DNA from: Lepraria neglecta
Lineage: Eukaryota; Ascomycota; Lecanoromycetes; Lecanorales; Stereocaulaceae
Reading direction: 5' to 3'
Assembly: GCA_033220425.1 (NCBI GenBank)
Contig: CM065648.1
Coordinates: forward strand, 372,001 to 436,000
Length of the DNA stretch: 64,000 nt
A program made the translations under genes and the position numbers. The notes under the pieces were generated by a model. It was not told the DNA's origin and ran no database searches. It was given only the letters and a program-made list of their open reading frames with translations. Shown in pieces: positions 10,589-22,481 of the stretch (its first letter is position 1; each line of letters starts with the position of its first letter).

Positions 10589-12823
10589 ATGGATGATCAG
10601 GCGCAGAATGATCCTCTCTTTCCCATCGCGGTTTTGATCGATGAGCTGAAGGTAACCACTCTCAAACCTTCTTGCATGAGAACCACCTTATTGAATCATG
10701 AACTTCGACCAGCACGACGATGTCCTCCTCCGCTTAAATGCCATACACCGACTCTCAACAATAGCTCTGGCCCTCGGTGCTGAACGCACAAGAGACGAGC
10801 TGATCCCATTCCTTGACGGTGAGTGGGACACAGCCTGGCAACTGCGTCTAACTCTGCCAGCTGCTAAGGTGTTTACAGAATCCGTTGAAGATGAGGATGA
10901 AGTACTCACAGCCTTGAGTGCTGAGCTTGGAGGATTTGTTGAATACGTCGGTGGTCCTGAATATGGGCACGTGCTCCTGTCACCATTAGAGAACCTTGCC
11001 GCAATCGAAGAACCCTTGGTCCGAGAGAAAGCCGTGGAGTCACTGAACAAGATATGCAAAGAGCTCTCACAATCCCAAGTCGAAGACTACTTCATCCCCC
11101 TCACCGTACGCCTCTCAAAAGCCGACTGGTTCACCTCCAAGATCTCTGCTACTGGCCTATATAATGTCCCATACAGCAAAGCTACGCCTCCATCCCAGGA
11201 AGGCCTTCGCCAGCAATTCACCCAGCTAGTACACGATGACACGCCCATGGTTCGACGGCAGGCCGCGAACAACCTTGCCAAGTTTGTGAAAGAGATGCCA
11301 CCTCAGATAGTCATTGATGAGATGATACCCCTGTTTCAGCATTTAGCCGGCGACGACCAAGATAGCGTTCGCCTGTTGACTGTAGAGATCTTAATTTCAA
11401 CCGCGGAGGTAATACCAAAGGAACAGCAAACGAGTTATGGGACACTTTTGACAGCACTGCGGAGTCTATTTGAGGACAAGAGCTGGAGAGTGAGATACAT
11501 GGTGGCAGATCGATTTGAGAAGGTGGAAAAGTCTGTTTGAATGTGATGTCAGAGGGAAGGCTAACCACGTCCTATGCAGATTGCAAAAGCTGTTGACGAA
11601 GAGACCGTGACCCGAGATCTAGTCCCTGCATTCGTCAAGCTCCTGAAAGATACTGAAGCGGAAGTCCGTACTGCCATAGCTGGACAGATTCCTGGTAAGT
11701 CTTTGGTCGACACAACCGCCCTGGAAGATTAAATGCTGACCCTTCCTAGGATTCTGTGGACTGTTAGATCGCGAGACCTTACTCAACGAGATTATGACTA
11801 GCATCGAAGATCTAGTTTCAGATACTTCGCAACACGTGCGCGCTGCCTTGGGCACACAGATCAGTGGCTTGGCACCAATATTGGGCAAAGAAGAGTGAGC
11901 AAGCTTGTATTTGCTATTTAGCTGGTGACTGACGCTTTCTAGAACAATCGCACACCTTCTCCCCATGTTCCTGCAGATGCTGAAAGACGAATTCCCTGAC
12001 GTCCGACTCCATATAATCTCCAAGCTTGAGCTCGTCAACAAAGGTTGGCTCTCTCACCCTAATTCGACCTGGTCTTTGCTGAATACATATAGTCATCGGC
12101 ATTGAGCTCCTCTCCCAATCTCTCCTTCCCGCCATAGTACAACTTGCTGAGGATAAGCAATGGCGCGTACGCTTGGCAATAATTGAGTACATCCCGCTGC
12201 TAGCAGGTCAACTGGGTGTTAAGTTCTTCGATGACCAGCTAAGCACGCTCTGCATGAGCTGGCTTGGTGACACCGTCTTCTCGATACGAGAAGCAGCCAC
12301 CAAAAACCTCAAGAAATTGACCGAGGTGTTCGGGGTCGAATGGGCAAGTGACGCCATTATTCCCAAAGTCACGGCGATGGGCAAGCACCCGAATTACTTG
12401 TACCGAATGACTACCTGCTTCGCAATTTCGGTATGTGCTTTGGATATGCGAAGCTCGTTTCTTGCACTAACTATATCTTCGCAGACTCTCGCGCCCGCCA
12501 TAAACTTAGAGGTCATCGAAAAGTCTATCCTTCCAATGATGGACAAGCTTGTTTCCGACGATATCCCAAATATCCGCTTCAACGTCGCGAAGTCATACAC
12601 GATTCTCATTGATATCTTGAAACGCCTGCCCGCCGAGGGGACAATATTAGATCTCGAAAAGTCCGGTCAATCTCTCCAACCATCATCAGCAGGGCAACAT
12701 CTTATTCAACAGCAAATTCTACCCAATCTCGAGAAGTTGCAGCAGGACGAAGATGTGGATGTGAGGTATTTCGCAACCACCGCAGCGCATAGCATAGGAG
12801 ATGCCATGGCCACATCGCCTTAA
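10589..12823 (+). CDS. PP2A scaffolding subunit A (HEAT repeats)
   Basis: Seven exons: 10589-10651, 10713-11522, 11580-11694, 11750-11894, 11943-12043, 12093-12430, 12485-12823, giving 636 aa with consistent phases. The product is an array of HEAT repeats, recognisable from [20 protein letters not shown] onward through blocks such as [29 protein letters not shown] and [22 protein letters not shown], ending in [13 protein letters not shown]. It is the homologue of yeast Tpd3, fission yeast Paa1 and human PPP2R1A, the horseshoe scaffold that holds the PP2A catalytic subunit and one regulatory B subunit. The second intron begins with a weak donor (GTGGAA), kept because it alone restores phase to the following conserved exon. 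The family is usually 590-640 aa, so the gene looks complete. Confidence 0.95.
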
Positions 12824-13282
12824 TTTGGGTAATGCATAGGGAGCATCGCTCTCGTCGCTGGCGGCAGCACTTCATTCAGGTTTACAGCAGTTTTTAGACG
12901 CTTGCATTGTGAGATACCTACATAAATTAGTGATTGTTCTTTATGGACCGTGCCTCAATGATGTGTGGTCTTCCTGTGAGTGATCTCTGGGAAACCTGCT
13001 TGCAATTATCGATCTGCCAACATTGTCGGGTCAAGTTGTGGGTTTCAGCGGGCTTTGAAGGAAGCTCTGGCTCCCCAGCGATATTGGGTCTCGGCATCAG
13101 TAAGGTACGCGCAGAAGACAATATGGACACTGGCTGCGACCTTGAATTGAATCATATGGTGATCTTCTAGCTCCAGTGCAAGGCATCCAACTCTCATTTA
13201 AGATACAAGATCGGCGAACTCCATGACATGTCGCTGCATATGCCACCGCCCTGAATTTTCGATTCTTCTACCGTATTCCCTC
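12824..13282. other. convergent 3' regions of PP2A-A and uS3
   Basis: About 460 bases between convergent genes. A short open frame at 12934-13170 has no recognisable content. Nothing else seen. Confidence 0.55.
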
Positions 13283-14208
13283 CTACTCTTGATACTCCTC
13301 CTCGCCCTTCTCCCCAGCCTGCTCCTGCTGCTCCTGCTGCTCGTTCATCCTCTGCTGCTCAGCCGCTTGTTGTGCAGCCAATGCCTTCGCACCATAATCC
13401 TGGCTCATGGGTTGAACAACCGATTGCTCCTCCTTTGGCTCGATGATGGTGACGGAGTCAGGCAGTGACTTTTGAGGACCTGATTTGCCTTCTGGGTCTG
13501 AGCCGCGCATGATCTTCACTTTGATACCGAGGACACCTTGGCGGAGGAGGACGTGACGGGTGGCGGAGTCGATGAAGTCTTTGGCTGGTTGGCCGGAGTG
13601 GATCATGAAGCCGTCCTAGACCCATATTAGCAGATATCCTCCCAATGACAACACTTTTCGTAGCCCGCAATGCATACAGTAAACTTCATGCTCTTCGCAC
13701 GAGCAGCTCTCAGCTTCCCAGATACAACAACCTCACACCCCTTCGCTCCACTCTCCATAATGAACCTCAGCACACCATAACAGGCTCTTCTGACAGCCAA
13801 CCCGTTCAGCAGCTTGTAGCGGAGAGATTCACATTGAGCAACAGCAGAGAGACCACGGTTCTGGACTTTAGCGGCATAGAGGGAGACGGAGTTCTCGGGG
13901 AACTTGAAGCGTTTTTGGATGAGGGATGTGAGCTCGCGGATGCGACGCCCTTGCTCGCCGAGGACTTCTTGGGTGTGTGTTGCGCGGATGACTGGATGTA
14001 CATTAGAACGAGGGGAATAGGGACAGGGAGGGAGGGGGTGGGAGAGCATACTAATATCAGTCACAGTAGGCGTGACACGGACTTCGACACCTGAATATCC
14101 CTCCTCTGCCAGCTCGCGCTGGAAGAACTCATTCAATTCGGCATAGAAGACACCATCGGCAACGAACTTCCTTCGCTTTGAGATCGAGGCTCCCGGTGCA
14201 GTCGTCAT
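13283..14208 (-). CDS. RPS3: 40S ribosomal protein uS3 (S3)
   Basis: Three exons in descending order: 14208-14052, 13991-13678, 13615-13283; phases agree and give 267 aa. The sequence is unmistakable: [36 protein letters not shown], the KH-domain block [18 protein letters not shown], and [13 protein letters not shown], ending in a Gln/Glu-rich tail. uS3 sits at the mRNA entry channel of the small subunit and also acts in ribosome quality control. The gene is divergent from the myotubularin gene, with about 335 bases between the starts. Confidence 0.97.
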
Positions 14209-14543
14209 GATTGCGTTGTGTTGTGGAGGTGGAAGCTGAAGAAGGGCGCGGTCGCGGAGGTTGTGGGTTTGATATTCTAGCGGGGGGAGTTGTGGGCTTG
14301 GCATCGCTTCGTAATGTATTTGGCGCTAGTGTGTAATTTTTACGTCTACGGCTTCGTTCGGCCAGGTGCAAGTCGCAAAGGTGTCACAGCTTGGTATGAT
14401 TTTACTACAAGCTTCTGATACACCCACCCAGCACCTACAAGAGTCCTTCATCGCAGATAAATTCTTTCGAGTCTTGAACCCCAAAGCTACGTCCACAGCT
14501 CGCTTTCGACTCCCCGCAATGGACAACTAAACCCTAGCCTGCC
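14209..14543. promoter_or_regulatory. bidirectional promoter uS3 / myotubularin, with telobox
   Basis: The 335 bases between divergent starts must carry both promoters. A telobox-like AAACCCTA at 14529-14536, just upstream of the myotubularin ATG, is of the type enriched in ribosomal-protein promoters of filamentous fungi. Its role here is inference; one 8-mer can occur by chance. Confidence 0.35.
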
Positions 14544-16921
14544 ATGGAAAGAACAAGGATAGCTAAGGTGGTTTCACACCTAAAATAGTACTCAGACATG
14601 AGCTTATCATCCCCAGGTAGACGATGTCAAGCTCGTCCGGAGAGGCGAGCAAGTCGACGGAACTTTACATCTAACGCCCCACCATCTTATCTTCTGCCAC
14701 ACGCCGCCTACCACCACCGAAGAGGTGAAAGTCAGACCTCGAGAACTGTGGATCACCTATCCCATAATACACACCTGTACCTTACGACCTTCGCCGCCTG
14801 CCTCACATCTCCCATCCTCAATACGACTGCGATGTCGAGACTTTACCTTTGTTTGCTTATGCTTTGCGGATGAAAAGAAAGCTAGGGATGTATATGATAG
14901 CATTAAAGCATGGACTTGCAAGCTGGGAAGGATAGAGAAACTGTATGCGTTCACTTACCAGCCTCAACGGCCGGAGAAGGACGTCAATGGGTGGACTATT
15001 TATGATGCGAGGAGAGAGTGGAAGCGACTTGGGATTAGCGAAAAGGGTATAGATAAGGGCTGGAGGATATCAAGGGTCAATACAGACTATGGAGTGAGTC
15101 CCATGGCCTTGGAATCGTCAGGACAAATGCTTACAGAAGGTCCAGTTCTCGCCTACATACCCTGCGCTACTACCTATACCTTCATCGATATCCGACAATA
15201 CCCTCAACTACGCAGGCAAATATCGCTCGCGTGTACGATTACCAGTCCTGACATATCTACATCCAGTTAACAACTGCTCGATCACCCGGTGTGCCCAGCC
15301 ACTCGTAGGAATCAAAGGCAACCGGAGCATACAGGATGAGAAGCTTTTGTTGGCAATTTTTTCCACCTCGCACTCGGATCCAAACGCTTCTGAACCACCT
15401 TCAAGACCCCGAAGCCGTCAATCGCTCCGATCGGATGAGGGTGATATCGCATCACTGGGATCCGACCCTCCACCAACAGATGCAGAAACGCTGGAGGATG
15501 AAATGATAAACCGAACCGGTAGCGATGATAAGTCTGACGAGCCAAAAGTGTATGGTGCACAGCAACACAACCTGATCGTGGACGCTCGGCCGACAGTGAA
15601 TGCGTTAGCAATGCAAGCTGTTGGACTGGGTTCTGAGAATATGGACAACTATCGATTCGCGACAAAGATCTACCTGGGAATAGACAACATTCATGTGATG
15701 CGAGATTCGCTACAGAAGGTCTTAGACACGTTGAAAGAGTCGGATGTGACGCCTTTGGCGCCTAACAGAGACGCTTTGGCGAAGAGCAATTGGCTGAAGC
15801 ATATTGGTGGGCTTCTTGATGGAGCTGGTATTATTGCTAGGCAGGTGGCACTCCAGCATTCACATGTCCTGATACACTGCTCTGATGGATGGGACCGGAC
15901 AAGTCAGCTTAGTGCCCTGAGTCAGCTGTGTCTCGATCCCTACTACCGTACATTGGAAGGCTTCATTGTGCTTGTTGAGAAGGACTGGTTATCCTTTGGC
16001 CACCAATTCGCCCACCGCTCTGGACATCTGTCAAGCGAAAAATGGTTCAATATTGAGAACGAACGAATTGGTGGTGACAACAACAAGCAACCAGGACTAC
16101 CAGGACAGAGCAGTGGAGCAGGACAGGCGCTGGAGAACGCTTTGCTGAGCGCCAAGGGCTTCTTCAACAAGGACAACAAAAGTCGAGACTCTATGGTTGA
16201 CTCAGACGGCGAATTACAACCTTACGACATAGGTTCTCCAACGTCGAAGAAGGTCCCAGCACCGAGCAAAGGAAGTACAAACGAAAAAAGCACCACGAAA
16301 GTCAAAGAGACCAGCCCAGTCTTCCATCAATTCCTCGATGCTACCTACCAACTACTCTACCGCCATCCGACTCGCTTTGAGTTCAATGAGCGCTTTCTTC
16401 GACGCCTTCTCTACCACCTGTATTCTTGCCAATACGGTACATTCCTCTACAACAACGAAAAGGAGCGTGTCGAGGCACGCGTTAGCGAGAAGACTAGAAG
16501 TGTATGGGACTACTTCATTTCACGAAAAGAGCAATTTACAAACGGTCAATACGATGCAACGATTGACGATAACATCCGTGGTAAAGAACGACTTGTGCTG
16601 CCTGGGAGTGGACAGCTTAGATGGTGGAATGAACTTTTTGGTCGTACTGATGCTGAGATGAATGGATCTCCTAGAAGACATCATGCCTCAGTCAATGGCG
16701 AGGATGGTGCGGCCGATGCTTCGGTGCTTACTGGAGTTGAGACTGCGCACACTGCTATTGGAGCTGGTGCACCTGGTAATGCTCTTCCCAACTGGGATGC
16801 TGGTGGTTTGTCTACTCTGGCGGCTGGGCTTGGGGGTCTTGGTATTACGAAGAGCAAAGGGAGTGAGGGAAACAAGATTCCTTCGAATCTGAAGCGCGAG
16901 ATGGAGGTTGAAACGCAGTGA
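14544..16921 (+). CDS. YMR1: myotubularin-family phosphoinositide 3-phosphatase
   Basis: Three exons: 14544-14567 (8 codons), 14617-15093, 15146-16921, 758 aa. The N-terminus is a PH-GRAM domain (VDDVKLVRRGEQVDGTLHLT...RPRELWITYP). It is followed by the myotubularin core: DYGFSPTYPALLPIP, then CSITRCAQPLVGIKGNRS, and the catalytic loop HCSDGWDRTSQ near residue 412 (CX5R with Cys nucleophile and Arg). Lipid substrates in the family are PI3P and PI(3,5)P2 on endosomal and vacuolar membranes. The region LEGFIVLVEKDWLSFGH...HRSGH is also characteristic. A low-complexity insert (about residues 485-555) separates it from FHQFLDATYQLLYRHPTRFEFNE. Start chosen because MERTRIAK joins the conserved VDDVKLVRRG block in phase. 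Confidence 0.94.
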
Positions 16922-17284
16922 TGGTCACCTTTCATAGCACCGCTATTTGATTTTTGGCATGCATAGCGAGGCGTCCTGGTATACAACACACCTTCTTCTC
17001 TCCAGGATTAGCATGAATAGACTGCACAGTCATCGTACGCTGTATGCATTAAGAATTTGCCCTCTAAGATAGCAGTTGATAGAGAAATTTCACAGCCTAT
17101 CAATATACTGAATATAATGCGCGCTAACGTAATTTATGGTATTGAAAATTAAGCGAGCGGAAAGGCGCACACGAACAAGAAAATTCTCCTTGACAACACC
17201 ACTTCTCACATCTACCCTTTTACCAACCAAGCTCTTTGAGGATCATCCGACAACCCACACTGATACACCACACACTCAGTCAAG
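16922..17284. promoter_or_regulatory. intergenic, promoter of eS12
   Basis: About 360 bases. An AT-rich part (17085-17150) is followed by a pyrimidine-rich stretch (17190-17230), a common fungal ribosomal-gene promoter layout. I found no telobox here. Confidence 0.45.
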
Positions 17285-17937
17285 ATGGTAAGTATCTCTT
17301 ACCCCTCTATTGTCCCTGCACAAGCTACTTCAACCCCCTTCCTCTCCCTCCCATTCATGCCCAAAGCTACCCCTACTGACACCTCCCCTCCCAGTCGGAC
17401 GGAGAAGAGCCCACCTCCCCCACTCCCGCCGAGGACCCCTCGGCGGACGTCCCCGCCGACTCCACCACCGCCGGCTCGGGGCCCATGACAATCCTCGAAG
17501 CCCTCAAAGGCGTCCTCAAGCTCGCGCTTATCCACGACGGCCTAGCTCGCGGTCTTCGCGAAGCGAGCAAGGCGTTGGATAGACGCCAGGCGCATATGTG
17601 TGTGTTGAATGAGGGGTGTGAGGAGGAGGCGTATAAGAAGCTTGTGGTGGCGCTTTGTGGGGAGCATGGGATTCCGCTTATTAAGGTGCCGGATGGGAAG
17701 ATGTTGGGGGAGTGGGCGGGGTTGTGTGAGTACTGTCCTTGGGGGTTTGAGTATTTGAGGGGGTGAATGGGTGATGGGGGCTAATGCTGTGGGTGCAATG
17801 TAGGTGTCCTCGACCGCGAAGGCAATGCTCGTAAAGTGGTCAACTGCTCTTGCGTTGTTGTGAGGGATTGGGGCGAAGAGAGTCAGGAGAGGAGCATTTT
17901 GCTTAACTATTTCCAGACTGAGGGGACTTCGTCGTGA
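17285..17937 (+). CDS. RPS12: 40S ribosomal protein eS12 (S12)
   Basis: Three exons: 17285-17287 (only the ATG), 17395-17725, 17804-17937; 155 aa. An acidic Pro/Ala N-terminal leader precedes the conserved L7Ae-like fold: [61 protein letters not shown], and [20 protein letters not shown]. eS12 lies on the 40S beak. The first coding exon consists of the start codon alone, immediately followed by GTAAGT; the alternative, a start at the internal Met before TILEALKG, would lose the leader but keep the conserved domain. Confidence 0.95.
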
Positions 17938-18448
17938 AGATAGGTTGGATGGAGCTGTGGGGAGGTGTGATTTGAGATGGAGATGTGGTGGCTGTGGATG
18001 CGGAGTCGGACTTAGAATTCTTCGATGTTCGAGGGATCTTTGCATAGATGACACAACAAAAAAACATGCGTGTATTCTACTTTTCAGATCAGAGCGGAGC
18101 ATGCTAGCTCTTGCCAAGTTGCTCATTTGACTTGTGGTTGCTGTCTTTGAAAAGCTCTCTACGTGATAGGAATGATGCACATTCTCAGGACAGTCTGAGC
18201 TCACCAGCAAAGCACCCTCGCCGCCAATTTCCTCCAATCGCCAAAAATGTCTAGGATAGTTCGGTCTGACAAGTATCATTCATTGGATTGAGCAATATGT
18301 GCAGTTCTCTTGCTAACAACGGTGGGGTCGTAGTCCAGGAAAAGAATCCAAGCCATCCATATGCCCTGTTCATACAGCAAGTGCACAGCAACACCCTGTA
18401 CATTCGTCCCAGTATACGAATAGCTTTCCCCTTTTTATACATCCATTC
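17938..18448. other. convergent 3' regions of eS12 and the Hos4-like gene
   Basis: About 510 bases between convergent genes. No gene, RNA or repeat recognised. Confidence 0.55.
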
Positions 18449-21400
18449 TCACCGATATCCATTCGTTATATTCCCATTCATAACAGGACTCATAGCCTCC
18501 TGCTTCACAGCCCCGTCTCCACCTCCAGGCCTCTCCACCGTCCCTCCCCTTCCAAACGGGAACTCATGTAATACCATTGCTCTTGTTTTCAGTTGTAAGC
18601 CAGCGAGATGTTGATGCCGTGGTACGATATCCATGAAATCGGATAGCTTGATCCAGAAGACGTGTCTTAAGGAGAAGAACTTGGGGCGGGTCTCTTCGTC
18701 GAGGTTGAAGATTTCGGCAGGACTGAGGAGGGCGAGGGGAACATCTTGAGACATTGGGTTGCGAAGCTGGCGCCAGAGAGAACCACGGTGATTAGTGGTA
18801 GCGGGAAAGCGATTCCAGGCGGTGTCTGTGGTCATTGTTAGCTTGCACTTCGGCTAAAGGCTATGACAGTAGACTTACATTGCGATAGCTCTAAATCCTT
18901 GATAGCGAGTATCGGCGCCGCTTGAATGTTGGCAATCCATTGTTCCTCCGCCATCTGTAGCTCTGAGTCGGGATGAAGCTCTTGTGTCGTGACTGTGCGT
19001 AATGGCAACCACTTGGTGATCTCCTTCGCTGTCCTAGCTTCGTCTGGGCTCAACTCGGCAGCTCTCCTCAAGCCATTGGGCAGAGACGCTCGACGTTGTC
19101 GCTCTTCCTCCTCCTGTATTCTGATCCGCCGTAAGCTTTCGCGTTCTTCTTGTTCGCGACGCCTTCGTTCCTGCTCCTCCTTGCGGTGCCTTTCCTGTTC
19201 TATTCGTCGCTTTTGCATTTCTTCATCCCGCTTTTTCTTGGCCACACGGGCTTCCTCTTCTTCACGCTCCTGCTGAATCTGTCGTTCTACCTCTTCAGCT
19301 TGACGGTGGGCCTCGAGACGAGCCTCTTCAGCCTCGTGGGCAATACGAGCTTTGCGTTCGTTTCCTTCCCTCTCCGCTTGAGCCCGCCTATCGCGTTCGG
19401 CGTCGGCCTGCTCTTTCTTCTCAGCATCAATTTTTGCAAGTCGCTCTTCTTCATTCGCAGCTTGACGTCCACGCTCCTGCTCTAACCTTTCTTGGCGATG
19501 TATGTCATCCTCGACCTGCTTCTGTGCTTGCATGTCATCTGTATCTTTTGGTGGTTGGAGCGCTTGGTCAATGCTATTCACAGGCGATATCAAAGCTGAG
19601 TGCGGGTTGAGCTCATTAGGAGACTTAGCGACAGGTGAAGCGACGGTGCTACCCATGAATGCCACAGGCGCTGTTCCTTGAGGCTGAGGAGGAAGGGGAG
19701 GAGGAGGAGATGTTAATGTTATTGGACTTGCTATCATGTTGGCTACCATTGGAGCTCCAGGTCGGAAGGTGCGATCACGATCTTGGTCGACTGCGTTGCC
19801 CTGAGAATCGACGCGTTGTCGCTTCTTCTTTTTGACAGAATCGGCACTTGCAACCACATCAGATTTGCTGGCCTGAGGGCTCACACTCATTCGATGGCGT
19901 TTTTTGCCGGGTTCGCCCTTGATTTGTAACGGTTCCTCAGATCTGATCCTGGCCGTAGACTCGGAAACATCGCTTGACCTGCGTCGACGGTTGTCGTGAC
20001 TCGAAATAGAGTCACCTGATCTGCGTCTAGGAAGATCTGAAGCTTCAGCAGTAAGGCTTGCCCTCCTCTTTGTGTCTTGGTCGCTTTTGAACTCATTACC
20101 GGTCATCAGTCTGCGCTTTGGTTTCAAGCTGTCTGCGCGCTTGCTCGAGAAAGATCCCGCATCCTTCGATTTAGATTTAGGAGGTCCTAAAGGCTCCGGT
20201 TCGTGATCAGATGTATTGGCAGAAGAGGCTTGTCTCCTGGTCTCTTTTGCGTGTTTGGGTGCTACTCCTCTGTGTGGATCTCGTCTTGCTGTATCAGGAG
20301 ACTCTTCCTTTAAGACTACTTTTCTTGCCTTCCGCGCCTCATGTGGAGATGATGATGGTACCGAAGATTTCGTCGAATCTGCCCGCTTAGTGCGAACTTT
20401 CCGGGGTGAGCTGCTATTGCTCTTGCGGCCCCCAGGCTGTTTGTGGTTGTCATAAGCTTCTTTGAGCACATCATATTCTTCCTCCCATTCCGAACCTTGC
20501 CTTTCTTTTGCAATCTCGTGGTACGATATTCCTTTGAAAAGTCGACGTGTGGGATTGAAGCCAGGCTGACCCAGCAATAAATTTATGACGTTGGTATTGC
20601 CTCGGCCGATTGCAGCGAGCATTGGCGTACTGTATCCAGGCTTGTATTCTCCCGATCGTAAAGGCTCTGGGTCTGGGTCGACATCTCCAATAGCCAGCAG
20701 AAGCCCAAGCACAACATCATGGCCACCCCGTGCGGCTGCGAGAACAGACTCGGTATCGGCCTTGGGTCGCATCTTAAGAATGTGGTCAACGATAGTCAGG
20801 TCGCCTTTGCCACAAGCGTCACGAAGTCTTCCGGGAGTCGCATTGACCCACAGGAGCGCATCGTCAGTCGGTTGACTTCTTGCCGTTCTCCTTCTAGCTC
20901 CTAGACCAGGTGGAGGCGGACTTCGGCCACCGTTAACAGGACTCGTTGCGGAAGCACCTATGCCAGTCATCTCAACATCCCTAGAATCTGTGCTGTGTTG
21001 TCTGTTGTGATCCTCGGAGGGCCTTCGCAATAATTCCTTGTCTTTTTCACATGCAATGAGTGCAGCTCGTATATCATCGGCTTCTTCATCGTCGTCACGG
21101 ACCAACTCCAAAGGTTTACTTCCATTGGCGTTTCCTGTCCTTGGATCAAGTCCTGCCTTTAGTAGTATTTTCACGACTTCCAGGTGCCCATTTTCAACAG
21201 CATCGATGAGAGGTGTATCCTTGTCAATGTTCTTACAATCGGTCCTACATCCAGCATCCAAGAGGAGTTGGACTACCTCGGTATCCCCTTCCAAGGCGGC
21301 GATCTGCAATGGTGTGTTACCAGCGTTGTCTGGAATATCGATATCCCCAGGCCGCTCTTTCAGCCATTTCTCAGCTTCTGCTGCGCCCTGAGCACACGCT

Positions 21401-22401
21401 CGTGCAAGCCATGTCCGTCCGTTTCTGTCTTTTTGCTTCTTATGGGTAACCATTTTTGCGGGTGACATAGCATTATTGTCGGTGGAAGCGAGCTTGTGGA
21501 GGTGATTGTGACTGTGTACAGAACTGCTATCATCAGATTCAGGATGGGTATCTTCAGAGGCCTTTCTTCGACCTTCGACGTTTAAAGGTGCAGGTGCTTT
21601 CCTTCTTTTGGTCACTCCAGAGTGGGGGAGATTTGATTGCGTTGACAGGGTTCTGTGTTCGTAACGTGAAGGTGGGGACTCGGAACAGTGATTTGATTCA
21701 TCGTAGTGTGTTGCGCTTCGCGTGTCGCGCCGCTTTCTTCCATTCACTATCTCAGCCCCGCGGTCGCTCTTGCCTCTTTGGTGCTGGTTATGGCCGTTGC
21801 TGTTTCCAGTCTTTTGTTTGTTGACCCTGCCCTCATGTTGGTGAGTAACCTCTTCGAATGGCGGAGATGACCGCGATCGGTCAGAGGCGGTGTCGGTTGC
21901 CTTGGAAGAATGCGCTGCTTGTACTGGAGACGAAACGGTGGAGCTCAGGTTGCTTGAAATGCCACCATCAGGAACGTCGCCTGTTCCAAGTTCTTGCGTT
22001 GACCTTTTCCGTTTCAATGATGACTTGCGACTGCTTGTATCCTTGCTGCTTTCGCGTTGAGCCTCTACTATGGTTGGGAGGTTTTCTGATGGCCCATCTA
22101 CCTCAGGCTCAGCTCCACTGGCCTCTTCCAGCTTGATGGCTTTCTTCATCCTGTGTTCCTGAGCCTCCTCTTTACCAGACAGGACGACGGTCTCTGCCTC
22201 AGAATCACTTTTGTCATTGGATGGATCTCCATTGCTGCCATTGGCAATATTGCCATTGACTTGTCCAGCTGCTGCGGAGGGTGGAGAGCTTGGAGGGCTG
22301 TGTCCTTTTTCTACATCGAGCGACTGTTCCGCTGGAATGTTGTGGATTCCATTATCAGCACTGCCGTCGGGCTTAGATGCCGACGATGGATCATCATTCA
22401 T
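18449..22401 (-). CDS. ankyrin-repeat nuclear protein, Set3-complex Hos4-like
   Basis: Two exons, 22401-18879 and 18825-18449, giving 1299 aa. A low-complexity acidic/Ser region (1-320) precedes ankyrin repeats at about 327-450 (GRTWLARACAQGAAEAEKWL, NTPLQIAALEGDTEVVQLL, DTPLIDAVENGHLEVVKILL). A second repeat-like part follows at about 535-660 (LRDACGKGDLTIVDHIL, STPMLAAIGRGNTNVINLLL), then long Lys/Arg/Ser-rich disorder. A Glu/Arg/Gln coiled coil spans about 970-1110. The last conserved block crosses the intron (EITKWLPLRTVTTQELHPD...FFSLRHVFWIKLSDF). This layout fits fungal Hos4, the ankyrin subunit of the Set3 histone-deacetylase complex, which represses transcription downstream of H3K4 methylation. 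Subunit assignment rests on recalled architecture, so it is moderate; ankyrin and nuclear nature are clear. The two-exon join is well supported because the downstream frame continues in phase. Confidence 0.82.
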
Positions 22402-22481
22402 TCCGAACTCTTTTTGTTCATCGCTCGAGATGATTTCATGTTGGGCCGTGGTGTCTTCGAGTCTTGTTGCCTTGTCCTCAT
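22398..22481 (-). promoter_or_regulatory. upstream ORF overlapping the Hos4-like start (ATGA)
   Basis: A 27-codon ATG frame begins at 22481 and its TGA stop overlaps the main ATG in the four bases ATGA (22401-22398). Seen directly. If the transcript includes it, translation of the main gene would depend on leaky scanning or reinitiation. Alternatively, it is part of a first exon that I have not resolved. Confidence 0.4.
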
